Of a stretch of DNA of 15,743 bases, positions 6,921 to 13,974 are shown piece by piece. The notes below the pieces were generated by a model. The model was not told the origin of the DNA and made no database searches. It worked only from the letters and a program-made list of their open reading frames with translations. Both the position numbers and the translations under genes were made by a program. This DNA is from an uncultured Actinomycetes bacterium (GTDB lineage Bacteria; Actinomycetota; Thermoleophilia; Solirubrobacterales; 70-9). Every line of letters begins with the position of its first letter. Within the stretch, counting starts at the first letter, position 1. The stretch lies in assembly GCA_937907435.1 (NCBI GenBank), contig CALCIA010000285.1:1-15743 (forward strand), in the 5' to 3' direction.

Positions 6921-8209
6921 ACGCAGAGACCCGCCGGGTCGCCGTCATCGGCGGCAACCGGATCCCCTTCGCGCGCTCCGACACCAAGTACGCGCACGCG
7001 ACCAACCAGGACATGCTCACCGCCGCGCTCGACGGGCTGATCGACCGCTATGGGCTGGAGGGCGAGACGCTCGGCGAGGTCGCCGGCGGCGCCGTGCTGA
7101 AGCATTCCCATGACCGTGACCTGACCCGCGAGAGCGTCCTCTCGACCCGCCTCGCCCCCGAGACCCCTGGCTACGACGTCCAGCAGGCCTGCGGCACCGG
7201 CCTGGAGACGGCGATCCTGGTCGCCAACAAGATCGCCCTCGGGCAGATCGACGTCGGGATCGCCTGCGGCGCCGACACCACCTCCGACGCACCGATCGAG
7301 CTGAACGAAGAGCTCCGCGCGACGCTCCTCGACGCCAACCGGCAGCGCTCCACCACCGACAAGCTGAAGACCTTGACGCGCTTCCGCCCCGGCCACATCG
7401 TCCCCCGCATCCCCCGCAACGAGGAGCCGCGCACCGGCCTCTCGATGGGCGAGCACTGCGCGATCATGGCCACCGAATGGGACATCGGCCGCGCCGAGCA
7501 GGACGAGCTCGCGGTCACCTCCCACAAGAACCTCGCCGCCGCCTACGACCGCGGCTTCCAGACCGACCTGATCACCCCCTACCTCGGCCTCGAGCGCGAC
7601 GGCAACCTGCGTCCCGACTCCAGCATCGAGAAGCTGGCGAAGCTGAAGCCGGTCTTCGGCGGCCCCGAGGGGACGATGACGGCGGCCAACTCGACGCCGC
7701 TCTCCGACGGCGCCTCGGCGGTGCTGCTCGCCTCCGAGGAGTGGGCGAAAGCGCATGACCTCCCCGTGCTCGCCTACTTCGCGGACGCGCAGACCGCGGC
7801 GATCGACCACGTCCACAAGCGCGAAGGCCTGCTGATGGCGCCCGCCTACGCGATGCCGCGCATGCTCGACCGCGCCGGCCTCACGCTCCAGGACTTCGAC
7901 TACTACGAGATCCACGAGGCCTTCGCCGCCCAGGTCCTCTGCACGCTGAAGGCGTGGGAAGACGAGGCCTTCTGCAAGGAGAAGCTCGGCCGCAAGGCGC
8001 CGCTCGGCGCCATCGACCGGGCCAAGCTGAACGTGAACGGCGGCTCGCTCGCCGCCGCGCACCCGTTCGCGGCGACCGGCGGGCGCATCGTCGCCGGCCT
8101 CGCCAAACAGCTGCACGAAGACGGCAAGGGACGCGGCGTGATCTCGATCTGCGCCGCCGGCGGCCAGGGCGTCGTCGCGATCCTCGAGGGCCCGGAAGGA
8201 GCCAAGTAA
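6917..8209 (+). CDS. fadI: Acetyl-CoA C-acyltransferase (FadI-type thiolase)
   Basis: Thiolase of 430 residues that cleaves 3-oxoacyl-CoA with CoA to acetyl-CoA and a shortened acyl-CoA, or runs the reverse condensation. I start it at the ATG at 6917 (NAETRRVAVIGGNRIPF), which overlaps the tetR stop as ATGA and gives the standard thiolase N-terminus. AAGGA elements lie just upstream. Catalytic residues are visible: nucleophile C92 in QQACGTG, H333 in EIHEAFAAQ, H382 in AAHPFAATG and C412 in CAAGGQG. The long loop region and the EIHEAF and AAHPFAATGGR signatures fit the FadI/trifunctional-beta branch and resemble mycobacterial FadA2. The enzyme is complete. AAGGAG near the end of the gene serves as the ribosome-binding site of the next gene. 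Confidence 0.94.
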   Translation: MNAETRRVAVIGGNRIPFARSDTKYAHATNQDMLTAALDGLIDRYGLEGETLGEVAGGAVLKHSHDRDLTRESVLSTRLAPETPGYDVQQACGTGLETAILVANKIALGQIDVGIACGADTTSDAPIELNEELRATLLDANRQRSTTDKLKTLTRFRPGHIVPRIPRNEEPRTGLSMGEHCAIMATEWDIGRAEQDELAVTSHKNLAAAYDRGFQTDLITPYLGLERDGNLRPDSSIEKLAKLKPVFGGPEGTMTAANSTPLSDGASAVLLASEEWAKAHDLPVLAYFADAQTAAIDHVHKREGLLMAPAYAMPRMLDRAGLTLQDFDYYEIHEAFAAQVLCTLKAWEDEAFCKEKLGRKAPLGAIDRAKLNVNGGSLAAAHPFAATGGRIVAGLAKQLHEDGKGRGVISICAAGGQGVVAILEGPEGAK

Positions 8210-9535
8210 ATGTCTGATCGCTACTCGCAGATCGTCAACGCGCCGGTCCTCTCGACCGTCGCCCGCCAGGTCGGGCTGCCGCAGCCCGTCGACCTCGACC
8301 GCTACAAGCCCGGCACGCCGGTCGTCGCCGGACCGGTGCTGAGCGGCGCCGCCCCCGGCGGGACGCTGGAGCGGGCGCTGAAGAAGGTGCTCGACGAGAT
8401 CGGCGCCGAACGCGCCGGTGCCGAGGGCAAGGCCAAGGCGCTCGTCTTCGACGCTTCCGGGATCTCCGACTCGACCGAGCTGGTCGAGCTGCAGCGCTTC
8501 TTCTACCCCGCCGTGCCGCGCTTGCGCCGCAGCGGCCGCGTCGTCGTCCTCGGCACCACCCCGGCGCTGGCCGGCTCCGCCCGCGCCCACACCGCCCAGC
8601 GGGCGCTGGAGGGCTTCACCCGCTCGCTCGCCAAGGAGATCGGCGGCAAGGGCGCGACCGCGCAGCTCGTCTACGTCGAGCCGGGCGCCGAGGACCAGCT
8701 CGACTCGACCCTGCGCTTCCTGCTCTCACCGCGCTCCGCATATGTGGACGGCCAGGTGATCCGCATCGCCAAGGGCGTCGCGCCGACGCCGGAGATCGAC
8801 TGGGACTCCCCGCTGGCCGGCAAGACGGCGCTGGTGACCGGCGCCTCGCGGGGGATCGGCGCGGCGATCGCCGCCACGCTCGGCCGTGACGGCGCCAAGG
8901 TCGTCGGCCTCGACGTGCCGCAGGCGGCGTCGGACCTGCGCGCCGTGGTCGAGGCGCTGGGCGGCGAAGCGCTGCCGCTCGACATCACCGCCGAGGACGC
9001 GCCGGAGAAGATCGCATCCCACTTCAAGGACGGCGTCGACGTCGTCGTCCACAACGCCGGCGTCACCCGTGATCGCACCCTCGCGAAGATGCCGGAAGAC
9101 CGCTGGGCGCAGCTGATGGAGATCAACCTCTCCTCCGAGGAGCGCATCAACGACGCCCTCCTCGACTCGAAACGCCTGAACGCCAACGGCCGCATCATCG
9201 GCGTCTCCTCGATGGCGGGGATCGCCGGCAACAACGGCCAGACCAACTACGCCGCCTCGAAGGCCGGGGTGATCGGGATGGTCGAATCGCTGGCGCCGAC
9301 GCTGGCCAAGCGCAAGGCGACGATCAACGCGGTCGCGCCGGGCTTCATCGAGACCCAGATGACCGCGGCGATGCCGATCGGCCCGCGCGAAGCCGGCCGC
9401 CGCCTCTCCTCGCTCTCCCAGGGCGGGCTGCCGGTCGACGTCGCCGAGACGATCGCCTGGTTCGCCTCCCCCGCCACCACCGGGGTCAACGGCAACGTGG
9501 TCCGCGTCTGCGGCCAGAGCCTGCTGGGGGCGTGA
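8210..9535 (+). CDS. fabG: FabG4-type 3-oxoacyl-(CoA/ACP) reductase, high-molecular-weight SDR
   Basis: A 441-residue short-chain dehydrogenase that interconverts (3R)-hydroxyacyl and 3-oxoacyl thioesters with NAD(P)(H). It is about 190 residues longer than ordinary FabG. Residues ~1-195 form a degenerate N-terminal Rossmann/flavodoxin-like domain. The catalytic SDR domain begins near 203: TGASRGIG (210-217), NAG (282-284), and the catalytic S334, Y347 and K351 with the standard spacing. This two-domain form matches mycobacterial FabG4 (HMwFabG), which I recall as CoA-ester-active and NADH-preferring. AAGGAG lies 8 bp before the ATG, which directly abuts the thiolase stop. By neighbours (thiolase, MaoC hydratase, acyl-CoA dehydrogenases) it probably oxidises (3R)-hydroxyacyl-CoA in beta-oxidation. 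Use in chain elongation cannot be excluded. Confidence 0.93.
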   Translation: MSDRYSQIVNAPVLSTVARQVGLPQPVDLDRYKPGTPVVAGPVLSGAAPGGTLERALKKVLDEIGAERAGAEGKAKALVFDASGISDSTELVELQRFFYPAVPRLRRSGRVVVLGTTPALAGSARAHTAQRALEGFTRSLAKEIGGKGATAQLVYVEPGAEDQLDSTLRFLLSPRSAYVDGQVIRIAKGVAPTPEIDWDSPLAGKTALVTGASRGIGAAIAATLGRDGAKVVGLDVPQAASDLRAVVEALGGEALPLDITAEDAPEKIASHFKDGVDVVVHNAGVTRDRTLAKMPEDRWAQLMEINLSSEERINDALLDSKRLNANGRIIGVSSMAGIAGNNGQTNYAASKAGVIGMVESLAPTLAKRKATINAVAPGFIETQMTAAMPIGPREAGRRLSSLSQGGLPVDVAETIAWFASPATTGVNGNVVRVCGQSLLGA

Positions 9536-9539
9536 CGCG

Positions 9540-10469
9540 GTGGCGACCGAGACCAAGAAGCTGACCGGGGCGCCGTCGATCCTGCCGCTCTACGCGCGGG
9601 CGGCGGCACCGCTGGTGCCGGGCGCCTCGCTGCTGCCGTTCATCCCGGGCGGCGGCGGTGAGATCCCCGACGTGCGCCTGGAGATCGACGGCGTCGTCGC
9701 CGACCCCGACGCGGTCGCCGCCTACGCCAAGGTCTGCGACTTCGCCCTGCGCGACCACCTGCCGCCGACCTACCCCCACGTGCTCGCCTTCCCGCTGCAC
9801 ATGGCGCTGATGGCGGACGGGTCCTTCCCGTTCGGCGCGGTCGGCCTCGTCCACGTCGCCAACAAGATCACCCAGCACCGGCGGCTCGGGATCGGCGAGG
9901 CGCTCGACCTCCGCGTGCAGGCGACGAAGCTGAAGGCCCACCCGAAAGGCAAGGCCTTCGACGTCGTCACCGAGGCGCGCGTCGGCCGCCAGATCGCCTG
10001 GGAGAGCACCAGCACCTTCCTGCGACGCGGCAAGGGCGACCCGGGCGCGGCGTCCGGAGAGGCGTTCCCGATCGTCGACGAGGCCACGCCCGCGAGCGCC
10101 GAGTGGCGCCTCGGCGGCGACCTCGGCCGCCGCTACGCGGCCGTCTCCGGCGACCGCAACCCGATCCACATGCACTCGCTGACCGCGAAGCCGCTCGGCT
10201 TCCCGGCCGCGATCGCGCACGGGATGTGGACCAAGGCGCGGGCGCTGGCGGCGCTCGAGTCGCGCCTCCCCGACGCCTTCGCCGTCGACGTCCGCTTCCG
10301 CCGGCCGATCTTGCTGCCGGCGAGGGTCGAGTTCGCGACCTCCGCGGGCACCGGCGAGGAGATCGACTTCACGGTACGCGGCCGCGGCGAGAGGCGGTCG
10401 AACAGACATCTGGACGGCCGGATCACCCCGGTCGCCGCCAAAACCAGTCCCAAAGGAAAGGCAAATTGA
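9540..10469 (+). CDS. MaoC-family (R)-specific enoyl-CoA hydratase, HtdX-like
   Basis: A 309-residue double hot-dog hydratase that adds water to trans-2-enoyl-CoA to give (3R)-hydroxyacyl-CoA. It starts with GTG at 9540, four bases after the reductase stop, with a GGGGG stretch about 11 bases upstream. The N-terminal half (about 40-160) is a degenerate hot-dog fold. The C-terminal half (about 185-300) carries the hydratase-2 motif YAAVSGDRNPIH (199-210) with catalytic D205 and H210, followed by the AIAHGMW helix. Architecture and adjacency to a FabG4-like gene match HtdX (Rv0241c) of M. tuberculosis. The product would pass directly to the FabG4-type enzyme. The 3' end contains AAAGGA, which acts as ribosome-binding site for the next gene, and the stop overlaps that start as TTGA. 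Confidence 0.92.
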   Translation: MATETKKLTGAPSILPLYARAAAPLVPGASLLPFIPGGGGEIPDVRLEIDGVVADPDAVAAYAKVCDFALRDHLPPTYPHVLAFPLHMALMADGSFPFGAVGLVHVANKITQHRRLGIGEALDLRVQATKLKAHPKGKAFDVVTEARVGRQIAWESTSTFLRRGKGDPGAASGEAFPIVDEATPASAEWRLGGDLGRRYAAVSGDRNPIHMHSLTAKPLGFPAAIAHGMWTKARALAALESRLPDAFAVDVRFRRPILLPARVEFATSAGTGEEIDFTVRGRGERRSNRHLDGRITPVAAKTSPKGKAN

Positions 10470-11806
10470 GCACCACGACTACCACCGACAGGGGCGTCGC
10501 CGAGCGCGCGATGGGCATCGGTCTGCGCGGGCTGAACTGGCTCGCGGGCTCCGACCTGCTGGACCGCATCCGCCTCCGCAAGGGCGTCGAGCGCGCCCTC
10601 TTCCAGGGCACCAAGGGCGGCTTCCGCACGGCGACCGCCGCCGGGCGCACCTTCAAGGCCGCCCAGTCGCTGGGCAAACCGGCGCGCCAGCCGCGCTCGA
10701 AGTCGAAGGGGCTCTTCGACGTCACCCCCGACGACGAGCAGGCGATGTTCCAGGAGGCCGGCCGCGCCTTCGCCGCCGACCAGGTCCGCCCCGCGGCCAA
10801 AGACGCCGACGACGCGCGCAAGACGCCGCCGGAGATCCTCGCCCAGGCGACCGAGCTGGGCGTCGCGATGCTCGGCGTCCCGGCCGAGCTCGGCGGGGTG
10901 ATGGAAGGTGGCGCGGCGACGACCGCGGCGCTGATCGGCGAGGCGCTCGCCCACGGCGACATGGGGATCGCCTACGCGGCGCTCGCCCCCGGCGCCGTCG
11001 CCACCGCGATCGGGCTCTGGGGCTCGGCCGAGCAGGAGGCGACCTACCTGCCCGCCTTCACCGGCGAGGACGTGCCCGCCGCGGCGCTGGCGATCCTCGA
11101 GCCGCGGCCGCTGTTCGACCCGCTGAAGCCGGCGGCGAAGGCCAAGCGCGACGGCGGCGACTGGGTGCTGGACGGCGCCAAGTCGCTGATCGCCCGCGCG
11201 AGCGAGTGCGAGATCTTCCTCGTCGCCGCCGACGCCGAGGGCGTCGGACCGGCGCTCTTCGTCGTCGAGTCGAAGGCCAAAGGGCTCTCGATCGAGGACG
11301 AGCCGGCGATGGGCCTCCGCCCCGCCGCCACCGGCAGGCTGATCCTCGAGGGCGCCCGCGTCCCCGCCACGGCGATCCTCGGTGAGGGCAAGCGCGCCGA
11401 TTATGTCGAGTGCGTCAACCGGGCGCGGATCGCCTGGGCTTCGCTGTCGGTCGGCACCGCGCAGGCGGTCCTCGACTACGTCATCCCCTACGTCAACGAC
11501 CGCCAGGCCTTCGGCGAACCGATCTCCAACCGCCAGGGCGTCGCCTTCACCGTCTCCGACATCGGCATCGAGTCGAACGGCATGCGCCTCGTCACCTACC
11601 GGGCGGCGGCCCGCGCCGACCAGGGCGTCGACTTCGCCCGCGAGGCGGCGATCGCCCGTCGGCTCTGCGCCCAGAAGGGGATGAAGATCGGCTCCGACGG
11701 CGTCCAGCTGCTCGGCGGCCACGGCTTCGTCAAGGAGCACCCGGTCGAGCGCTGGTACCGCGACCTGCGATCCGCGGGCGTGATGGAGGGCGCCCTGCTC
11801 GTCTAA
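10466..11806 (+). CDS. Acyl-CoA dehydrogenase-like protein, FadE24-like (degenerate signatures)
   Basis: A 446-residue flavoprotein-family subunit. I propose a TTG start at 10466 (STTTTTDRGVAERAMGIG). It overlaps the hydratase stop as TTGA, and AAAGGA sits eight bases upstream. The ATG at 10511 is the alternative. Residues ~1-85 are a basic, non-conserved extension, and the dehydrogenase fold follows. The usual FAD/substrate motif TEPxAGSD is absent: the equivalent stretch reads LEPRPLFDP (211-219). The DRQAFGEPIS block (345-354) and LLGGHGF (415-421) are normal. The C-terminus stops at VMEGALLV, keeping a glutamate (E441) but lacking the EGTxxIQ helix of standard enzymes. This combination recalls mycobacterial FadE24, which pairs with FadE23. 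Probably a partner subunit of the next gene product. Either subunit alone may be inactive. Confidence 0.85.
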   Translation: MSTTTTTDRGVAERAMGIGLRGLNWLAGSDLLDRIRLRKGVERALFQGTKGGFRTATAAGRTFKAAQSLGKPARQPRSKSKGLFDVTPDDEQAMFQEAGRAFAADQVRPAAKDADDARKTPPEILAQATELGVAMLGVPAELGGVMEGGAATTAALIGEALAHGDMGIAYAALAPGAVATAIGLWGSAEQEATYLPAFTGEDVPAAALAILEPRPLFDPLKPAAKAKRDGGDWVLDGAKSLIARASECEIFLVAADAEGVGPALFVVESKAKGLSIEDEPAMGLRPAATGRLILEGARVPATAILGEGKRADYVECVNRARIAWASLSVGTAQAVLDYVIPYVNDRQAFGEPISNRQGVAFTVSDIGIESNGMRLVTYRAAARADQGVDFAREAAIARRLCAQKGMKIGSDGVQLLGGHGFVKEHPVERWYRDLRSAGVMEGALLV

Positions 11807-11808
11807 CC

Positions 11809-11837
11809 ACGCTTGTCGCCCAGAGGGCTACAAGCGT
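11809..11837 (+). other. Strong hairpin between the two acyl-CoA dehydrogenase genes
   Basis: ACGCTTGTCGCCC (11809-11821) pairs with GGGCTACAAGCGT (11825-11837) with one mismatch in 13 around an AGA loop. It begins two bases after the stop of the upstream gene and ends 10 bp before the GAAGGA ribosome-binding site of the downstream gene. No T-tract follows, so it is more likely an mRNA processing or stability element, or an attenuator, than a terminator. It is the only gap of any length inside this operon. Confidence 0.65.
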
Positions 11838-11859
11838 CGAAGAGAGTGAAGGACACACC

Positions 11860-13071
11860 ATGATCAACCTCGAGATACCGAAGAAATACAAGCCCCTCGC
11901 GACGCAGGCCAACCAGGTCGCTACCGAGGTGTTCCGCCCGATCTCGCGCAAGTACGACGAGGCCGAGCACTCCTACCCGAAAGAGCTCGACATGCTGGCG
12001 TCGCTGATCGACGGCATGAACGAGGGCTCCGACCTCGGCGGCGCCGGCGCCGCGGGCGTGCGGCGCTCCTCCAACGGGGCCGACCCAGCGGAGAACCGCA
12101 ACGGCTCCAACCTCTCCACCGTGCTCGGCGTGATCGAGCTGTGCTGGGGCGACGTCGGCCTGCTGCTCTCGATGCCGCGCCAGGGGCTCGGCAACTCGGC
12201 GATCGCCTCGGTGGCGACCGACGAGCAGCTGGCGACCTACGGCGGCAAGTGGGCGGCGATGGCGATCACCGAGCCCGAAGCGGGCTCCGACTCGGCCGCG
12301 ATCCGCACCACCGCCGAGCTCGACGGCGACGAGTACGTCCTGAACGGCGAGAAGATCTTCGTCACCTCGGGCGACCGGGCCGACCTGATCGTCGTCTGGG
12401 CGACCCTCGACCGCTCCAAAGGGCGGGCCGCGATCAAGTCGTTCATCGTCGAGCGCGACAACCCGGGGCTGAAGCTGGACCGGCTGGAGCACAAGCTCGG
12501 CATCCGCGCCTCCGACACCGCCAACTTCACCCTGCAGGACTGCCGGGTGCCGAAAGAGGCACTGCTCGGTGACCCGGAGGTGAAGGAGAAGGGCTTCGCC
12601 GGGGTGATGGAAACCTTCGACAACACGCGGCCGCTGGTCGCCGCGATGGCGGTCGGGGTCACCCGCGCGGCGCTCGAGGAGACGCGGCGCCGGCTCGCCG
12701 CGGCGGGCGTCGAGGTCGACTACGACACCCCCGCCCTCTCCCAGCCCGCCGCCGCGGCCCGCTTCCTCGAGATGGAGGCGGACTACGAGGCGGCCTGGCT
12801 CCTCACCCTGCAGGCGGCCTGGATGGCGGACAACTCGAAGCCGAACTCCCTCCAGGCCTCGATGGCGAAGGCGAAGGCGGGGCGCACCGGCGTCGACGTC
12901 ACCCTCGGCTGCGTCGAGCTCTGCGGCGCCGTCGGCCTCGGCGAGTCCGAGCTGCTCGAGAAGTGGGCCCGCGACGCGAAGATCCTCGACATCTTCGAGG
13001 GCACCCAGCAGATCCAGCTGCTGATCGTCGCCCGCCAGCTGCTGGGCAAGAACTCGAGCGAACTCAGGTAG
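11860..13071 (+). CDS. Acyl-CoA dehydrogenase, FadE23-like
   Basis: A 403-residue FAD enzyme that oxidises acyl-CoA to trans-2-enoyl-CoA and passes electrons to ETF. The ATG at 11860 is supported by GAAGGA six bases upstream and by the N-terminus INLEIPKKYKPLATQANQVA, which resembles mycobacterial FadE23. All standard signatures are present: AITEPEAGSDSA (135-146), the NGEKIFVTSG block (162-171), and the C-terminal ARDAKILDIFEGTQQIQ (370-386) with the likely catalytic base E380. The early region at 51-85 is Gly/Ala/Asn-rich (GSDLGGAGAAG) and probably a mobile loop. It follows the degenerate dehydrogenase by 53 bp in the order expected for FadE24-FadE23. I infer a heteromeric complex in which this subunit supplies catalysis. 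It is the last gene of the operon. Confidence 0.93.
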   Translation: MINLEIPKKYKPLATQANQVATEVFRPISRKYDEAEHSYPKELDMLASLIDGMNEGSDLGGAGAAGVRRSSNGADPAENRNGSNLSTVLGVIELCWGDVGLLLSMPRQGLGNSAIASVATDEQLATYGGKWAAMAITEPEAGSDSAAIRTTAELDGDEYVLNGEKIFVTSGDRADLIVVWATLDRSKGRAAIKSFIVERDNPGLKLDRLEHKLGIRASDTANFTLQDCRVPKEALLGDPEVKEKGFAGVMETFDNTRPLVAAMAVGVTRAALEETRRRLAAAGVEVDYDTPALSQPAAAARFLEMEADYEAAWLLTLQAAWMADNSKPNSLQASMAKAKAGRTGVDVTLGCVELCGAVGLGESELLEKWARDAKILDIFEGTQQIQLLIVARQLLGKNSSELR

Positions 13072-13080
13072 CGCGGAGGG

Positions 13081-13110
13081 CCGCCCGAAGGGGTTCACCG
13101 GGCGGGATTT
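13081..13110 (+). terminator. Probable terminator of the beta-oxidation operon
   Basis: CCGCCCG (13081-13087) pairs with CGGGCGG (13099-13105) around an 11-nt loop, nine bases after the operon's last stop codon. A short GATTT follows (13106-13110). A second GC-rich dyad, GGGCGG (13123-13128) with CCGCCC (13140-13145), lies just downstream, ahead of the next gene's ribosome-binding site. Confidence 0.55.
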
Positions 13111-13167
13111 CTGTGGGAGGGTGGGCGGCGTCTGTCCGTCCGCCCTCTCCCATGGAGGTCTCGTCCC

Positions 13168-13860
13168 GTGAAGCGCCTGCGCGCCCATCTCACCTACGCC
13201 AACGTCATCGCGACGCTGGCCCTGTTCATCGCCCTCGCCGGCGGCACCGCCGTCGCGGCCAAGCAACTGCTGCCGAACAACTCGGTGGGCACCAAACAGC
13301 TCAAGAACAACTCGATCACCGCCGCGAAGGTGAAGAACGGCGCGATCACCAGCTCGAAGATCGCGCTCTCCTCGCTCGGCACCGTCCCCAACGCCGCGCA
13401 CGCGGACTCGGCCACCTCGGCCGGCACCGCGGAGTCGGCGAAGATCGCCGGCACCGCCACGAACGCCACCAACGCGACCACCGCGACGACCGCCCAGTCG
13501 CTGCAGGGCCTGAGCCCGGCCCAGATCGCCGCGCTGTCGAAGCTCACCTGCCCGGCCGACACGAAACTGGTCGCCGGCACCTGCTTCGAGACCGCCCAGC
13601 GACCCGCCGCCAACTGGGAAACCGCCGTGAGGACGTGCGCGAAAGCCGGTCGCTTCCTGCCCAACGCCGCCCAGCTGACCACGTTCGACATCCTCGGCCC
13701 GAGCAACGAATCCGAATGGACCTCCGAGCTCCAGTACACCAGTGACCTCGGCTACCGGGCCGTCGTCCTGAACATCACCACGAACGGCTACTCGCTGAAC
13801 CTCGTCGCGATGGGCGGCGCCGGCCAGGCCTACCGCTGCATCGTCCCACCGAGCAACTAG
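13168..13860 (+). CDS. Secreted or anchored repeat-stalk protein with a C-terminal cysteine domain
   Basis: A 230-residue surface protein of unknown function. A GTG start at 13168 is fixed by GGAGGT eight bases upstream. Residues 9-30 (TYANVIATLALFIALAGGTA core) form a hydrophobic leader typical, in my experience, of Solirubrobacterales exported proteins. Three 10-residue repeats follow: NNSVGTKQLK (37-46), NNSITAAKVK (47-56) and NGAITSSKIA (57-66). Then comes an Ala/Thr/Ser-rich stretch (77-110, ATNATNATTATTAQS) that looks like an extended or trimeric stalk. The C-terminal ~105 residues contain four cysteines (128, 139, 157, 224), an EWTS at 182-185 and a terminal YRCIVPPSN. Together they suggest a compact lectin-like or SUMF1-like extracellular domain. 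No enzymatic motif is visible. It is not part of the upstream operon. Confidence 0.85.
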   Translation: MKRLRAHLTYANVIATLALFIALAGGTAVAAKQLLPNNSVGTKQLKNNSITAAKVKNGAITSSKIALSSLGTVPNAAHADSATSAGTAESAKIAGTATNATNATTATTAQSLQGLSPAQIAALSKLTCPADTKLVAGTCFETAQRPAANWETAVRTCAKAGRFLPNAAQLTTFDILGPSNESEWTSELQYTSDLGYRAVVLNITTNGYSLNLVAMGGAGQAYRCIVPPSN

Positions 13861-13870
13861 GGAGGGACGC

Positions 13871-13921
13871 CGTCGACGGGCCGAAAACCGGACACATGGT
13901 CAGGTTTTCGGCCCGTCGACG
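13871..13921. terminator. 51-bp hairpin with perfect 19-bp arms
   Basis: CGTCGACGGGCCGAAAACC (13871-13889) is perfectly complementary to 13903-13921. After one mismatch, GAC (13891-13893) pairs with GTC (13899-13901). It begins ten bases after the stop of the secreted protein gene. The AAAA/TTTT run is inside the stem, so there is no classical U-tract. A terminator is the simplest reading by position. A dispersed palindromic element is the alternative. Confidence 0.5.
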
Positions 13922-13974
13922 CGGGCGGTGCGACGGAAGGCGCGCGGGAGGCGGTTGCCGGCAGACTGCGGCGC

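Noticed and set aside
6644..8590. 648-codon minus-strand frame opposite the thiolase
   Set aside because: Antisense shadow. Thiolase catalytic residues and operon overlaps fix the plus strand.
10103..10465. Upstream extension of the first acyl-CoA dehydrogenase
   Set aside because: This part is the hydratase gene read in another frame. TTG 10466 has the ribosome-binding site and the stop-overlap.
11410..11859. Upstream extension of the second acyl-CoA dehydrogenase
   Set aside because: It reads the first dehydrogenase out of frame. ATG 11860 has GAAGGA and the family N-terminus.
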